This document shows, one piece after another, positions 25,127 through 38,650 of a stretch of DNA of 64,000 nucleotides (its first letter is position 1; every line of letters begins with the position of its first letter). This DNA comes from Phoebastria nigripes (Eukaryota; Chordata; Aves; Procellariiformes; Diomedeidae). Both the position numbers and the translations under genes were made by a program. The notes under the pieces are model-generated. The model was not told where the DNA came from. It made no database searches and was given only the letters and a program-made list of their open reading frames with translations. The stretch lies in assembly GCA_035582835.1 (NCBI GenBank), contig JAYKAV010001000.1:4519333-4583332 (forward strand), in the 5' to 3' direction.

Positions 25127-25389
25127 GCCTTAAAAAAAATTAATAATTCTGTTGTTTAGTTGTCCTTAATGTTTGTTGTCTAATCGAACAGTGCTTGAGA
25201 AATACCTTGTTGCCCTCAACGGCGATTTTTACCTGTGACATCTTATTGAATTTACAAGCAAGATGTAGAAGGCACAGTACTCATAAAGGAAAGAATCTAT
25301 ACGTTGTGACAGATCACTGAGCAAACAAGGTACTAGAAGAGATTCAAAAGCCTCTATGCAATCTCTATGGCAACAACCAAGTGTTTGGT

Positions 25390-25391
<2 letters not shown>

Positions 25392-25421
<30 letters not shown>
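25392..25421. repeat. Poly(T) tract, T30
   Basis: An uninterrupted run of 30 T lies about 265 bp after the A22 tract. The A-run followed by a T-run could pair, but the spacer is long. Confidence 0.85.
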
Positions 25422-25422
<1 letters not shown>

Positions 25423-27775
25423 GTCCTTGGATGAGTGCTTGAAGGATTCATTTTGCTTTTCATCTTACCCTCCGTGGGCACTTCTGTTATCACATACGTA
25501 TAGAAGTTTTCTGTAGTGGTTCTTTGTCAGTAGTGATGGGAGTGTACACAATAGTACAGGTCTGTATTTACATTACTGAAGGTATCTTTTCCTTTTTAGC
25601 TAAAGATAATTGCTGGTTTTGTCCACAATATTTACACAGCTGTATACAATTGCATTTGGGATGGTGTTTCAGCACTTGCTGCATTTCCAGCCTTGAGTCA
25701 GTTTTAGCTATTTTTCAGCATAAATCATAAGTAGTAAATGATGTTACACTATGTAAAACTAGGGAACTTGGGAATTCATAGTGTTCTGATATGTAACTAA
25801 GTACCCAGAGCAGGACTGGATCACTTTTCTGACTGTTGAAATCTGCCTGCCCTTCTAAAGAACCATCTTGGCTTTGTATCAGAGAGCTATGTGGCTTCTT
25901 CTTTTCAGACAGTATATGTTTTCTGAAGAAAAATGGGAGAACACTGCAAAATACATTTTACAGATGCTCCGTGTGAGAGACCGTGCTCATGCATGTTGAC
26001 ATTTTATTTCCAGACTGTGGAGATGAATACCCCTTGGATTTGCCTGTGGGAGAAGAATTTTATAGTTTCTTATAAAAGTTATATAGACACCAGATTCGGT
26101 TATGAACTCTGATGAAGGAAACCATCTGTTTATTACAGAGGCTGGAAGAGACACAGGTTTTGTTTGAAGAGGCACAAGGTTTTGGTTTTGACTGTTGGTT
26201 GCATCAACAGGAATAAAATTAAATATATATTTCAGAGGATTTGACCAATAAATTATCACCTCTTAACAGCTTCCCCGTTTTTAACTGAACTATTTATCAG
26301 AGTTGATAAAAGTTTTTGGGACAAGAGAAGGTCTCTTGCTTGTCTGTAAAATGTGGTGTTGGGTAAATAGTACTGAGAAACGATAGCCTCCCTGTCTGTT
26401 TTCTGCCTGTTTTTGCTGGAGTAACAATGGATGTGGAGTTCCCAATGGATTCCAGAGTACCTCTTGCTGCTGCTCTGAGATCCTTTGTCTTAACCTTCCC
26501 CTTTCCTTTTGAAGGGAGATGGTGTGTGTTTGCCATGCTTATACGGACTTTCAAATTTTAATTTGAACATTTTAACACACTTTTACGTAACAGGTGTTAT
26601 CTGAAATACAAAGAAAAGCATCACTGCTAGTAGATAAGGGGACATTTCAAGCATAAATAGTCCCTTAAGCATACAACAGGCAACAGAAAGATTAGTCAGA
26701 AATTTCTCCGAAACAAAGTAATCCCCAAGAATCTTCCTTGTTCTTTAAGAGCCCACCATACAAACTTAACAAAATGCTTCCTCCCTTAAGCAGGGTCTCA
26801 TTTCTCTATTTTCAGAAATTTAGACCCTCTTTCCCCCTCCCTTAGTGCCCCTTTGACTTTGAATAATGTTTGCAAACTTTGAAGGTGACAAAGTGTCACT
26901 TTTCAGAATTTTGACAGGATGCGTTGCTGGTCAGTCAGTAGACCAATGCCCTAAAGGCATGTCTCAAAATCCCAAATTTTAACATGCATTCCCAGGGAAC
27001 AGATTGGAGAAAATATACTAAATGTACTGTGTATGTGCTCATGTAAATGAAGAAACTCTTCTGAAACCAGTGGTGTGTCACAGGGGGGGGAAAATTGAGA
27101 CGATGGAAGAAAAATTAGGCTAAGCTGTGTTTTAAAACTGACATACATATCTTGATACGTGTCAGAAACTAGTCTTAACTTTTATGTGGCATTTTATCAG
27201 AACTCTGAATTTGGTGTTCTCATTATGCCACAGAGGTCCCTAGCTTGTAGAGGAATTTATCTAAGAGGATTTGTGAGTTACAATTCATGCCTAAAGCTAT
27301 GCTTGTCCATCAATAGACTGTGGGTAGCTCTGCACTTATAGTTCTGCAGTTAATTAGCTGGGTTTTTTATAGGTTCAGGAGTTATTGTGCTATTTTCATT
27401 GCTCTCACTACTTAAAAGTAATAAAATGTTGTAACAAAACTTTAGAACTAGTAATGTTTTGATAGATGGATGACATTAGTATTTGAAACAGCAATACTAA
27501 TTTGTATCTTCCCTGTTTGCTGAACATTCAGATTAAATCTTTGTCTCACATTCATTTAATATGCTGAGTTTTAGACATTNACAGCTTGATTCTCTCTCCT
27601 GCCCCTGAGGTTGCCAACATGGTATTTTTCCAAATTGAGTTATGTATGTTTCTGGTTTAATGACACTGTTTCTTGATCTCTGATCGGATGCAGTTTTATG
27701 GATTTCATCCACTGATATTCTGCAAAATAGTTTTTATTGACTCATATTGATGCTGCATACTTCACTTCCATAGAC

Positions 27776-27798
27776 TTTTTTTTTTTGGGGGGGGGGGG
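27776..27798. repeat. T11/G12 compound homopolymer
   Basis: Eleven T run directly into twelve G. Exact lengths are uncertain in such tracts. Confidence 0.85.
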
Positions 27799-30700
27799 AG
27801 ATTTATATTTGGACCTGTTTTCATTCAAGCTGCCAAAAGGAAGTAAAAGAAAAGATTACTGAAAGGGGCTGAGAGAAAATATGGTAGAAAGACAGATGCT
27901 CTCCTTTCCCCTTCTCTAAGTCTCTTCTCGGAAGTATTGTATCCAGACTGGTGATGCAGATTACACTCTTCTCCNGATCTGATCTTTCCCCTGAAGTAAT
28001 GTAATGTAAACAAGTACTGCTTAAAAAAACCCCACCCAAACCACTCCACTGTGGCACATATACCATCTTCTGGGTATTCTTGTTCCTTCCTTCCACCAGG
28101 CAGTGAGAGTGAATTGCAAATNGATACTTTCACTTATTTTAGCTAGACAACTCATTGGTCTTATGATGCTGATTAATCGTGTTACACCACATGTTCTTTC
28201 AGAATTTGACAGCTGAGATTTTGGAACTCCTAATCTGACCCTTCAGTCAGGAACCTTTGCAATGTTTAAAATTTGGGTCTGAACAAGTATAGATGGCTTA
28301 TTGAAGCAGTATTGATAATACACTGCATTTGGGAAGAATAACTCATTTCTCTCTATGCTATTTTTTAATGTTTGATCTAGCAAACATTATTAAAGGAATG
28401 CTTCAAATTTGATTACTCTTCTGTTTGACTGCTCACCTAACTCATGCATGCAACATGCCTGGGGAAATTATACACGGTGGTTTGGAAGCTTTATGTCACT
28501 ATTTAAAAATATTATTTTGTGAAGAGTATAATTATTAAAATATAAGGCTAAAAGCATTTAAAGAAATCTATGCTATCATTCCTGATTAACTATAGGACTT
28601 TGGGGTTTTTTTTCTTAATTTATTCTTCCCAATCCCAATTTTTTTCTTATTTTTAATCAATGGAGAATTAAACAAAACAGAAAAAACCAGTACAACAGGT
28701 CATCAAGAATTTTCATGCAATTCAGGGATCTACCTATTGCAAAAAAGTTCTAAATTGGAAGAGATGATTATGCAAAATTTTACAAGTGTTGCATTATATT
28801 TTTCATTTCTAAATTACTAACCAGACATTGATTGAATATATGACAAGAGTGACTTAGAAGGGTACGGGCAACTGAACTGCACAGCTGAGTACTTCTCAGT
28901 GTGATGCAGAAATTTAATCTATGTTGGTGGAGTTGTGCTTTGTCAAAGTCCACTTCAAAAGTAAGTACTTCATGTGAGTGAGCCGTCTTTGCTGCAGCAA
29001 TGGGTTTAGGACAAACAGCTGTTCAGGTTGAAATTACAGTATTTTCAGCCCTTCAGGTTGTAAAAGACCCTACCGGGCAGATTGTCCCAAGCATTCTGTT
29101 ACATCAACAGCTCTTGTTGTTTGCCTCTAAGTCTCTGGCATTCAAAAAGATCATCTGTTACCTGTTACAAGAGCAAATGTCTACAGTTTTTTGGACTTCC
29201 TGACTAAAGTACAGATTAAAAATACACTCATGTAGTATTAACATGGCGATTCCTCTCTCTGATGGTCTCCAATAGGGCTGCAGTTATTTTGCAACTCATA
29301 GAATCTGTACTATTGCTGAAGAAATAAAAAATATTTTTTTCACTGCTTGTCATGTAGCATATGTCTGGTCATGGCATAATCCATTGTCTGACTTAGTGCA
29401 GGTAGGCCTAATGAAACACTCCTTGCAAATTAGCCCAGTGGCTATTTTGTAGAAAGTCAATATTAACTTGCATTCAACCTGTGCTGTAACAGGTTGTGTG
29501 AATGCTGCAGATTGGCAAAACTAAGGATCTTGCAGGTCTTTCTGCTTTCGTTACACCAAGAATTAAATTCCATCTCAAACCCAGATATTTTTGCAAAACA
29601 CGTAACTCGGAAGTATTATGTGAAAAGCTTATGAAAGCTTCAGATCCAGAGTACATTGAATTTCTGATGTAAATGTCTGGAGGCTGTTCTTTTGAAAGAG
29701 TTTTGACTTCCATCTCTCTTCTAAGTTATTTAGTGCTACTCAGCACTGCTATTTTCATGACTCATAAAGATGAGTAACAGCTACTGCCTTTAGCAGCATA
29801 TTAGTAGCTCATTCGTGGTACTCTGTTCAATAATAGCTCTGCCCAGTGCATTGATGAAAAGAAAATATTGGAAGAATTGTCATTACTAGCTGGGGAATCC
29901 TCCTCTTAACCATCCTTCATATAAGAGCTGGTGAGTTGCAAACTTTCACCATCTTCTGTTTTCATAAAAGCAATTGGCAAGACTGGTATTCAGCATTGCT
30001 CAGTCTGAGTTTGGAGGTTTTCCTCTAAGATGGGTGACCTACCAAGACTAGAGTGAACTCCATCAGGCTTACTTTGAAATTGGACTGTTCCTTTTGTCAG
30101 GTAAAATTCAGTCACAGGTCCTCCTCGTCAAGTGCAACATTAATGAAACGGGACATCTCCCTGTTCTCTCTGCATGAGGCTTGCTCTTCTGCTCAGTGCT
30201 ACAAGGGCAGATTTACAGTGGATCTCAGCAAGTTCTCTGGCTTTGCATCAAAGACTTGCAAGTGTTATGATGTAAACATCTAGTTGCCTTGGTTTTGAGC
30301 TACAACATCTTTTACATTGATCAGCTGAGCAGATGAATGTCTTCCTTCTAGAACTGACATTCCCAATATCGGGTGGTTGAAATTTCAAAACAGTTAGTTA
30401 AAAGCTATTGCTGAAATCTCACCCAGTAGCTGGAAACAAGTTTATAGCCTCTGAGGAGGACTGGTAGACAAACCTGCCAAGTTCAGCAAGTTTTATAAAT
30501 ATGCTAGCAAGCATTCAGTATGCGACTGTTGTGATGGCCAATGAGACTTGGGCACATTTTTTCTTCAAAATATAGTGTATTTGAGGGGGNAAAAAAAAAA
30601 AAAAGTGTCTCTGGCAACTTTTCATTAATTTTCACAAAGGTTCAGCTGTGAAGAAAGTTAGGGTGTGGTGAGATACAGTGAGGAAAAGCCAGCACTAGCA

Positions 30701-32052
30701 CCCTTCCTCCATTTGTGTGATAGCCTGAACATGGAAATTCTTGGTCACAGCATATAAGCCCTCATGTAATGTCATCCTTTGATGGACAGGAAATCCTCAA
30801 GCACAGCCTGCACCTCTGCTGTAGGGCTCTCCAACTCTCCTGATCACAATACTCTATTCTAAAGGGATTAACGGAAAGGATATCTGGCATCTCTGCTGAG
30901 TCTACTAAATGCCAAAGAAGAGGATCTGATTTGAAATATCTTTATTCAGACTATCTTATGCATAATTATTTGGAATAAAAAAATGTAAGTGTTTTAACAT
31001 ACTGAGTAGCTGCCACTGGTGATGAATTGTGTTTACAATCTACCATTCAACATGATGTGCGTAAACACCTTCCTTGGCTGGCAGTAATCACATTCCTCAG
31101 TGGGACTAATCCAGTGCTGAAGTTTCTTGCAGAATTGAGGCTGCAGTTGTTTAGCCATTTTACCTGGAAAACTTAGGTAAAATGGAAACTTTTGTCCGTA
31201 GTGGCATTTTCTGGAAAAACATCAAGTTGCAGTATATGTGTCATCCTTCAACTATTTGGCTTAGTAGAAATCAATGATAAGTTCATATCCTCAACTGGAA
31301 CAAATAAATCAATTAATACCCAAAAAAGGGTGAAGTCAATATAAAGCATAAAACAGTGTTGGCCTAATTAAAATGTCCTGTGCACCTCAAAATTACTTAT
31401 TGTCTAAAACCAGTGAATAGCAGTTCCCAGTCTGCCATAGGAAGACAAAAAAAAAAAAAGCAGACTCCTGTCATCTGAAATACCAAGTTTAAAAGTAGTA
31501 TCCTTGTTGATTAGGAAACCGCAGAACATGTAACTACAGCAAGCTTCAGAGGTTGCCTTTCCTTAACTGTTCAGCCCAAATCCTGCTGACCTTGGAGGAG
31601 CTTTGAGGCTGTGTTTCCACGTGTGAAGTGTTCTTGAACAATTTTCCTGGTATGTCAGGCCTGAGCAAGTTTTGCATTAATTTCAGGCAGTCTTCATTTC
31701 CAGCCTGCTGTTTCTCTTCCTTCAGAGCACACCTATTTAAATGTAGCTTTTACAACAAAAACTTGTTGTTTATATCTTGGCTTCCCGATATACATTTTAC
31801 AATTGATCTGAGCAGTGGTACAGTATATGGAGCTGACACTTCCTCACACCTCTTCATATTAGTTGCAAGTAACTTATCTCCAGTTTTTATTTCTGTTCCT
31901 CTAACCCTTTAATAAGACTTACCTTGTTCGTACTAATCTCTTCGGGTATTTTGGGAGAGAAGAAAAATAGGGCAGGAAATATGAAGGAAGGAAGCAAGCA
32001 ACCAGTCATGTAGTGATTATCATTAGTATCCACAGTGTTGTTATGATGGTAA

Positions 32053-32070
32053 CAAATAAATAAATAAATT
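32053..32070. repeat. (AAAT)n microsatellite
   Basis: Four to five copies of AAAT occur in an AT-rich context. Confidence 0.7.
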
Positions 32071-32954
32071 GCATAAATGTAGCCATGCTATAGGATATAT
32101 TATTTATTCTTGCTGTGTTCATTGTTGGATGTGAGTCTTAATCTTTGTTTTTGCATCTTGTGCCTGCTAAGGTAAACAGTAACACTAACAATACTGTGCT
32201 TCAGCTTAGCCGGTTTACCTGGTTTTGTTTTGATTTGTTTTTCCTGAAATACATAGTTATACTGATAGCTTCAGGAAAAGACTCTAATGTAGGAGTTATC
32301 TCAGTGTATAAGTGACTTCTATCAGCATGGTTATTCTTATTTTGATACAGCATCTTTCATGCTATTTTGTTTGCAGGAAGATAAACAAATTGATACAATT
32401 TTCTAGCATGGACAAGAGCTCTATTTGGCAAATTCTAACATGTGTGAGCTTCCTAAAATGTAAGGATGGGAGGGCAGCTATTATAAAATTGAAATTTGCT
32501 AAGCCTCAGAAAAAGGAACTGAAATCAAGTCAGATGCCAGGTCATAAACCTGCCATAGTTTTAAAACCGATGGGTTTTAAGTTCCTTGTAGCTTCTGCTG
32601 TAAGAAAGATTCACTAAGGAAATAATTAGATGCTACTTCATTGAAATGTCTGCCTGGACAGATTTCCACATCCTGTGGTAACATGAGATTTGGAAATCTT
32701 CTGATCTAAATCGCACTGATGCTGGTTCTTTAAAGGTTTCATTGTGAAGGGAGGTTTTGTGGAAAAGTTCTGCTGCCAGACCATGTGTAGACTGATGGTT
32801 GAGGATAGACAGTTGGCAGTGAAAAATACAATTTTAAATCCTTACACCAAATTGGGGATCCCTGATAGACAGAGACTATATAGCTGATTGTCCTGGAAAG
32901 AGTGTGCCTCGTTCCTTCCTATTATTATATCCACCCTACATTAGTTATTTTAAG

Positions 32955-32988
32955 AAAAAAAAAAAAAAAAAAAAAAGGGGGGGGGGGG
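32955..32988. repeat. A22/G12 compound homopolymer
   Basis: Twenty-two A are followed directly by twelve G, an all-purine tract of 34 bases. It resembles the G13/A14 tract at 9916 and the complement of the tract at 56182. Confidence 0.85.
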
Positions 32989-33382
32989 TCACGTAGATGT
33001 TGAACCTAGTTGGGTTTTGTTTTGTTTTTTAATTTTTATTTTTTATTGGCGGTCAATATTCCAGCCCCCAACTATGCTAAGGGTGGTTTTCTCTTGTATG
33101 GTCCAAAAGTGGTACCATATGATTATTTTTTTTCCTGATGTGAAATCACAGAAAGCAAATGCAAGACAGATAGATAGACAAACACCTAATTTCCATGAAT
33201 CACAAAATGAATTTCTGACACAAACTTATTTCACAGGAAAACTCTCAGTGAACTTCATTAAGTATAGTAAATAAACCCGAAAAAAAATCCCTCTGGTCTT
33301 TCACTTGTAATGTTTTTATCTTTGGTAGCACCTTTTACACCAAATAGTGACTTCAGGTTGATAGCTCCATAATTTATAATAC

Positions 33383-33396
33383 ATTATTATTATTAT
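33383..33396. repeat. (ATT)n microsatellite
   Basis: About five copies of ATT. It is one of three ATT/TTA runs in the window (also 39223 and 61636). Confidence 0.7.
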
Positions 33397-33620
33397 CAAG
33401 CAGTATTGATTGAAGTAAATATTTGATACTGGAATATTGATGTTATATCATCCTAGTGTATCTTCCTGTAATATCTGTACTGAATTGACTGCTTTTCTGA
33501 TTAAACAGAAAACTGAATTTGATTTTAGCATTTGAGACCCAGTGAATTTACATATGATCCAAAGTCACTTAAGTTGGTCTGGATTTTTTTTTTTTGGCAG
33601 TGCTAAGATATGCAGCTGTG

Positions 33621-33700
33621 GATTTGTGGGTTTTTTGGGGGTGTGTTTATGGTTTTGTGGGTTTTTTGGGGGTGTGTTTATGGTTTTGTGGGTTTTTTGT
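33621..33700. repeat. 31-bp GT-rich minisatellite, about 2.5 copies
   Basis: A 31-bp unit containing TTTGTGGG, TTTTTTGGGGG and TGTGTTTATGG repeats with exact spacing: TTTGTG starts at 33623, 33654 and 33685. The copies are nearly identical, so the duplication is recent. The third copy is cut off and passes into a T-rich tail. The plus strand is almost all G and T. Confidence 0.85.
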
Positions 33701-36700
33701 TTGGTTTTTTTTTTTTAATATTGCAAACCAAATAACCACATCCAGCCACTGAAACTGCTTGGATTGAATCAGAATTGACTATTACTCTTCTAGTCTTCAA
33801 ATATATTTTGATAAATGATCTATGCTAACAAGGGAGACTCTTTAAGGCACTGTGGAAAACAAAAAGTAAATAAACAAAGTAGAAAGTATGCAAGTAAAAA
33901 TAAATGTCTCGCCTTTGGTATTGCAGACTAAGAAGTCCACCTGGTCTGTATCTGGTAATATTTTAGACTATCTAGTTCAGTGAGTAAGGTTTGGGGTTTT
34001 TTGGCTTTGTTTTTTTTCTGAACATGTCAGTGCTTTCACAAAACTGGACAAATGCATTCTCCGTATTTACTAACTGGGAGCTGTAGCACAAGGCTTGTGT
34101 CTAAATGACACAAGAAGAGCAGAGCATTTAGCAGAACATTGGTCCTCTGGCTACCAGCCATTTCATCCCTATATAACACCGGACACTGTTGTGAAGGTTC
34201 CCTTTTACAAGTCCTTTCTCATTGTTTTAGGTATGCAGATGTGTGTGCAGGCCTCATCTAGGATATNCAGATGATACTGCTTCATTCTATTCTTATTAAT
34301 GCTTGTCTAGCTCCTAAAAGCTCTTCTTTCCCATATATTAAACATGAATATTTATTTTATGAGAAACCTTTTTTCTACCTGATAAATGCGTAAGTATTGC
34401 TGTGTGGGGTCCTTTGCTCTCCCAGCCATGCTGTGTCTGCTTGGGCCAGCTTCCAGCTCAGCAAACGTAGGGCTCCACAAATTTTGCACCCATCTGGGGA
34501 ATGGGTAAATGCACTAATCCAGAAGATGGCAACACTGATCTCTGCAAAGAGTTGTGAGCTCCATGCATGCAAAGCTGTGGCATGTCTATTTCTTATTTTG
34601 TTTTTTAAAGTTTAAATAGATACTTGAGTGGGTTTCCGAAAATCATTGAGGTATTCTCTCTTTTTGGTATTCATTGAAATGTGTTAATCACTGTTTCTTG
34701 GGGAACCTTACTATCCTGGTACTTTGTTTACACACATTTCCCATTCACGTCCTTCAGGGGTTACAACTATATCAATATAATTATATACTTGCTGAATGGC
34801 ACAGAAAGTTTCAGTGGGGTAAGACTTTCCTGGCAAGAGCAAGGCTATGTTGTTTACTTATAGAAATTAGACTATTGACATTGTTAATAGTGTTTAAAGT
34901 AGGTAGTTAGAGATGCCACTGTTCGGGTATAAATGTTTTATAATTAATTGGAAGTACACTTGAGGAAAGCTAAGCTGATAGGATCATAACCGTAAGGCTG
35001 GTTTGGTGTACTGATTGGCACATTATGTGTCTAATTGTTTGTTGATCTGGCATGGCTCACAGATGCATTTAATGATTCCCACTTGGGTTGCCTTGGTTTG
35101 CATTGATCTTCCCAGACACATGGGAGGATGAGCTGTGAAGGATGTGGTTTAATTAGGCTACAGCTTTATTAATGTAGCTCATCTGGGAGCTCTTCAGCAA
35201 TAACTTATAAAGTACAGGTCATGATGTCTTCAGTTACTGCCAGCTGGTAGAAGTTAGTGTTTGCCTCCCTAGGCTTTTGCTGGGCACCTGCTGCATCCTC
35301 ATCGTGTGAGAATTAAAGTGCTTGGGGTTTCTTAGCATGGTGTTAGACTATGACCTTATTCCCCAACTTCTAGTTCTTTCTCAACATGGAACCAGGTCTC
35401 TCTTGATAAGTGATCTGCCCTGTGTAACTGCTAGAAGGGCACCCATTATTGATTAGCTTATTTGTCCTGCCCACAGGTTCTGGATTGCTGATAGTTAATA
35501 GATTTTACAAAATACGTTCCCCGTGCAGAGGGAATACCCCCCTTGCTCCAAAATGGCTCAAATCAGGTATGATTATGGTAAGTAATCAGTAGTCACTGAT
35601 TTTTATTGTTGCTTTTCCTGTCCATAGTCTGCACATCTTCTGGTTTAGTAACCCTGTAAAGGGATGACATAACTTCTCCAGTGCAGTATTTCAGACCAGT
35701 TTATAGTCAGTATTGCAGAAAGGGCCTGTGTCTGTCACAAGTATTTGTGACACTTGTACAAGATCTCATACAATATTTTCACCCAACTATGTAAATAATC
35801 CCTGCGTCTGGCTGCTTCTCACTACTGGAAATTTTAAAAAGGGCAGAACTGGACACAGTGCAAACCTCTTGTGTCATTCTTCTGCTTTGAACTGCACTGA
35901 AATGGAATTAGACCTGTGGGCCTTCTGTACCCAGTCATAACCGCTCAGCGCTCATGCCACCTTGTAAGGAGTCCCTGTGGTTCAGAAGAGAAAGATAAGC
36001 AGAAGCAGGCACATGCAGACAGCAAGTGCTTCATTTCTCTGAGGGCCTAGAGGAAGCACTCCTTCCAGCCAAGAGGGACCACCAGACTTAAGGGTTTAAA
36101 TGGAGGTTTAGGCTCACAAATGAGACCCCAAATGCTTGTTGTATTTATATTAGTGATTTGTCTCCCCAGTAGAACTCTGTCTTGTGTTGCATTTGGGTTT
36201 CATTGATGATGAGATAGGTTTTGTGGTTCCTTGGAATAATTGTGGTCCTAACCATGCCATCTGGATTTCTTTGTTTTACCAGCAGAACTTTAACATTGCA
36301 ATGTAGTTGCGTGTCCTTTCTTTGCAGTTATTTTTTCCCTTTGAGGAAAGAATAACCCAAACGTTAAAGAAGTTAGGCATGATTTCTGATTGCCCTTTAT
36401 TTTTGTAGGACTCTGCTGTTGCTTGGTACTCATATACAGGGTGTCAGATCTTTGCTGCTCCCTCCTTGTTGTGAGCAGTTGTGTTGCAAAGCCTTGTATA
36501 AATCTTTCCATGCAGGTTTTTATTATGCTTGATGGATATGACCCCTCCTGTAGCATCACCAGTTACTTCCTGGTGCTGAATTAGTTTGTATTGTTGATCT
36601 GGGCATGAGGGAGTGGCTCAAGCTGAAGGTTATAAGGTCTACATACCACTGCGGGATGCAGAAGAGCTAGTGATTGCTGAGCGCTGCTCCCCGCTTCCCT

Positions 36701-38360
36701 GCCCTTGTCCCCTGCAGCCATTCTTGTCATCCCAGCAAAGGGAATAATTAAATCCTACTCAGTTTTTCCTGTTAATCCAGATGTAGCCTGCAGCCCAGCC
36801 TTTGAGGTAGGAGGAGTGTGTGTTAGGATCCATTTTCAATATATGCTACGGTATTCTGTTTTTCTGGATGCAAAGCACTATGTACGGGTTTGATTTCAGG
36901 AAGACACAATGTTTTTCATGTGTTATTCTAAATTATTACATACTTCCACTAAGTGTAGCAATTCCTATTTGTTCCGTTTCTTCTAGAGGGACTGCTGTTG
37001 GTGACTTTTTAAATAATTTGTATTGAACTGTAGAGTATAACCTTGCATAGCTGGAAAAATATTTTTAAAATATCTTTCATGTTCAGTTCAGAGGCAGGTC
37101 TTGTTGTGTGAGCATGGGAAGGAATTTGGATGAAAAGTATGCCTGATGACTGAATATGTCTATAAAGTATATGAAAGCTTATGGGAATAGATGTTTATGT
37201 CTTCATAAGCACAAAACCTTTGCCATTCATTCTTTTATTTGTGCAATGCCAAAAGCAACAGAGTAGACCGGTTCTAGCATTTACATGCTGTTACTATACA
37301 AATGTTTAAGAAAACAAATTGGATTACCTAATTATGAAGGGGGTTTAAAAGCAGAGTCTTGATTCTTTTGTCATGCTTTCAAATTCTGTTGTCTCTGTAG
37401 CATTGGCTTGATAGAAGAATAATTTGCATGTTAACTCGTTTAGTGCAGTGATGCTGCTTGTTGTAGTATGTATGGTTAATTAGGAATCTGGAATCGTATG
37501 CAGCTCATGCCTTGTTTGTTCTCAGCTGGCCTGTGCTTGCATAAACTGTTAGAAAATGCTACACAAGCACAATTCCTTTGGAATTAGGTTATAGTTAAAC
37601 TGCAAATAATTTAGTCTTTTAGCCTCTTTGAGATAAAGATCTTCAGCTGTTAGTTTGCTGGCTGACAAGTCTCCCGTTGGAAAGAGAGGGGTGAGTTCCC
37701 TTTCTGTGAGTAATTTAAATTACAGATAAATTAATGCTATGAAAAAATAATCATAAAGAAATTCTGCACTTTTTACCTTTTTTTTGTTCTTTGGCTACTT
37801 GTATTCTTAAAAGGTTTTGCTTTGTAATAACTTAAATAGTAGTGAAGCTATGACTGCTGGTGTGTATGTTTGTACTGTGTCTGAATATTTCTGGAGTGCT
37901 AATAATAATATTGGTGCTCTCTGAAAAAATTACCAATTGTAAGGCAACAGTGAGACAGGATCTCTCACAAAGAATTAACTTTTTGCTCTATCACAGTTTT
38001 CCCATTTAATGATGTAATAGTTTAGTGAACAGCTTAGTGCACTAAATAACAGATAGTATATTTTACCTTTAGACCTCTTTGCTGCTCTGCGGCCTTTGTT
38101 AGCTTTGGTGGTTTTTAAGAGCATCTGCTAGAAGTATAGACTGAGCCATGTCCCAATGTGTTTGAATCTATTTTGCCTTGCTCTGGGAATCTCTTTTTTT
38201 GTTTTTGGTGTGTGTGAGTGTCATTGCCCCGAGTAACTGTTGCAGACTGTCAAGGTTTTCCTTAATTAGGCTTTTAATCCATTAGCTATAAAAGGAAAAT
38301 AACTTTTTAATTATGAAAGTATCATTTGAAGGGAAGCAATTCTGCCTTTCACAGAAAGGG
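33701..38360. other. Non-coding stretch, no gene seen
   Basis: No exon is recognisable. Overlapping frames on both strands at 34375-34615 show no domain. Segments around 35000-35260 and 37490-37760 are free of repeats and rich in homeodomain-like TAATTA/TTAATTAG cores; they are candidates for conserved non-coding DNA, which I cannot test here. A cluster of TTAATTAG, TAATCC and TATAAAAGG lies at 38262-38295. Single N at 34267. Confidence 0.5.
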
Positions 38361-38650
38361 GAATGAGGGGCTAGAGAGACAGTGGAGCCAGACTCCTCTC
38401 AGAGATGTGTAGTGAAAGGACAAGAGACAAAAGACACAAGTTTCAGCAAGGGCAATTACAATTAGATATCAGGAAAAAGTTCTTCACACTGAGGATGGTC
38501 AAACATAGGGGCGGGGGCCCCAGGAGGTGTGCAGCCACCCGCATTCTTGGGGGACTGGAAAAGACCCTTGTCTGATCCAATTTCAGAGCTAGCCCTCCTT
38601 CAGGTGGCCCCTAGAGGTCCCTTCCTGCTGAAGTTATTTTAAGATTCTTA
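38361..38650 (+). mobile_element. CR1 LINE 3' end (plus direction)
   Basis: The piece starts with a GAGCCAGACTCCTCTCAGAG phrase (38385-38404), then GACAAGAGACAAAAGACAC, then AGATATCAGGAAAAAGTTCT, which match the CR1 3' region (GAGCCAGACTCTTCTCAGAG, GACAAGAGGCAA, GATATCAGGAAAAA). Near its end TAGAGGTCCCTTCC (38612-38625) matches the CR1 terminal AGAGGTCCCTTCCA. The terminal octamer repeat, normally ATTCTGTG-like, is reduced to a trace at 38641-38650. It is better preserved than the copy at 6720-7267. Confidence 0.85.

Larger units (their letters stand above)
24865..33620. other. Non-coding stretch, no gene seen
   Basis: No exon or RNA gene is recognisable. Frames such as 25987-26259 (-), 26297-26554 (-), 31628-31912 (+) and 32312-32617 (+) carry no domain I know. 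Long homopolymers occur at 25105-25126, 25392-25421, 27776-27798 and 32955-32988. Single N at 27580, 27975, 28122 and 30590. Confidence 0.55.

Noticed and set aside
25105..25421. A22 and T30 tracts as a possible retrogene tail pair
   Set aside because: No polyadenylation signal, coding remnant or target duplication is visible around either tract.
30268..30285. TGTAAACATC, the seed region of the miR-30 family
   Set aside because: The rest of the mature sequence does not match and there is no stem partner nearby.
36290..36330. Sequence resembling miR-33 (GCAATGTAGTTGC)
   Set aside because: Only part of the mature sequence resembles it and no complementary arm follows to make the hairpin.
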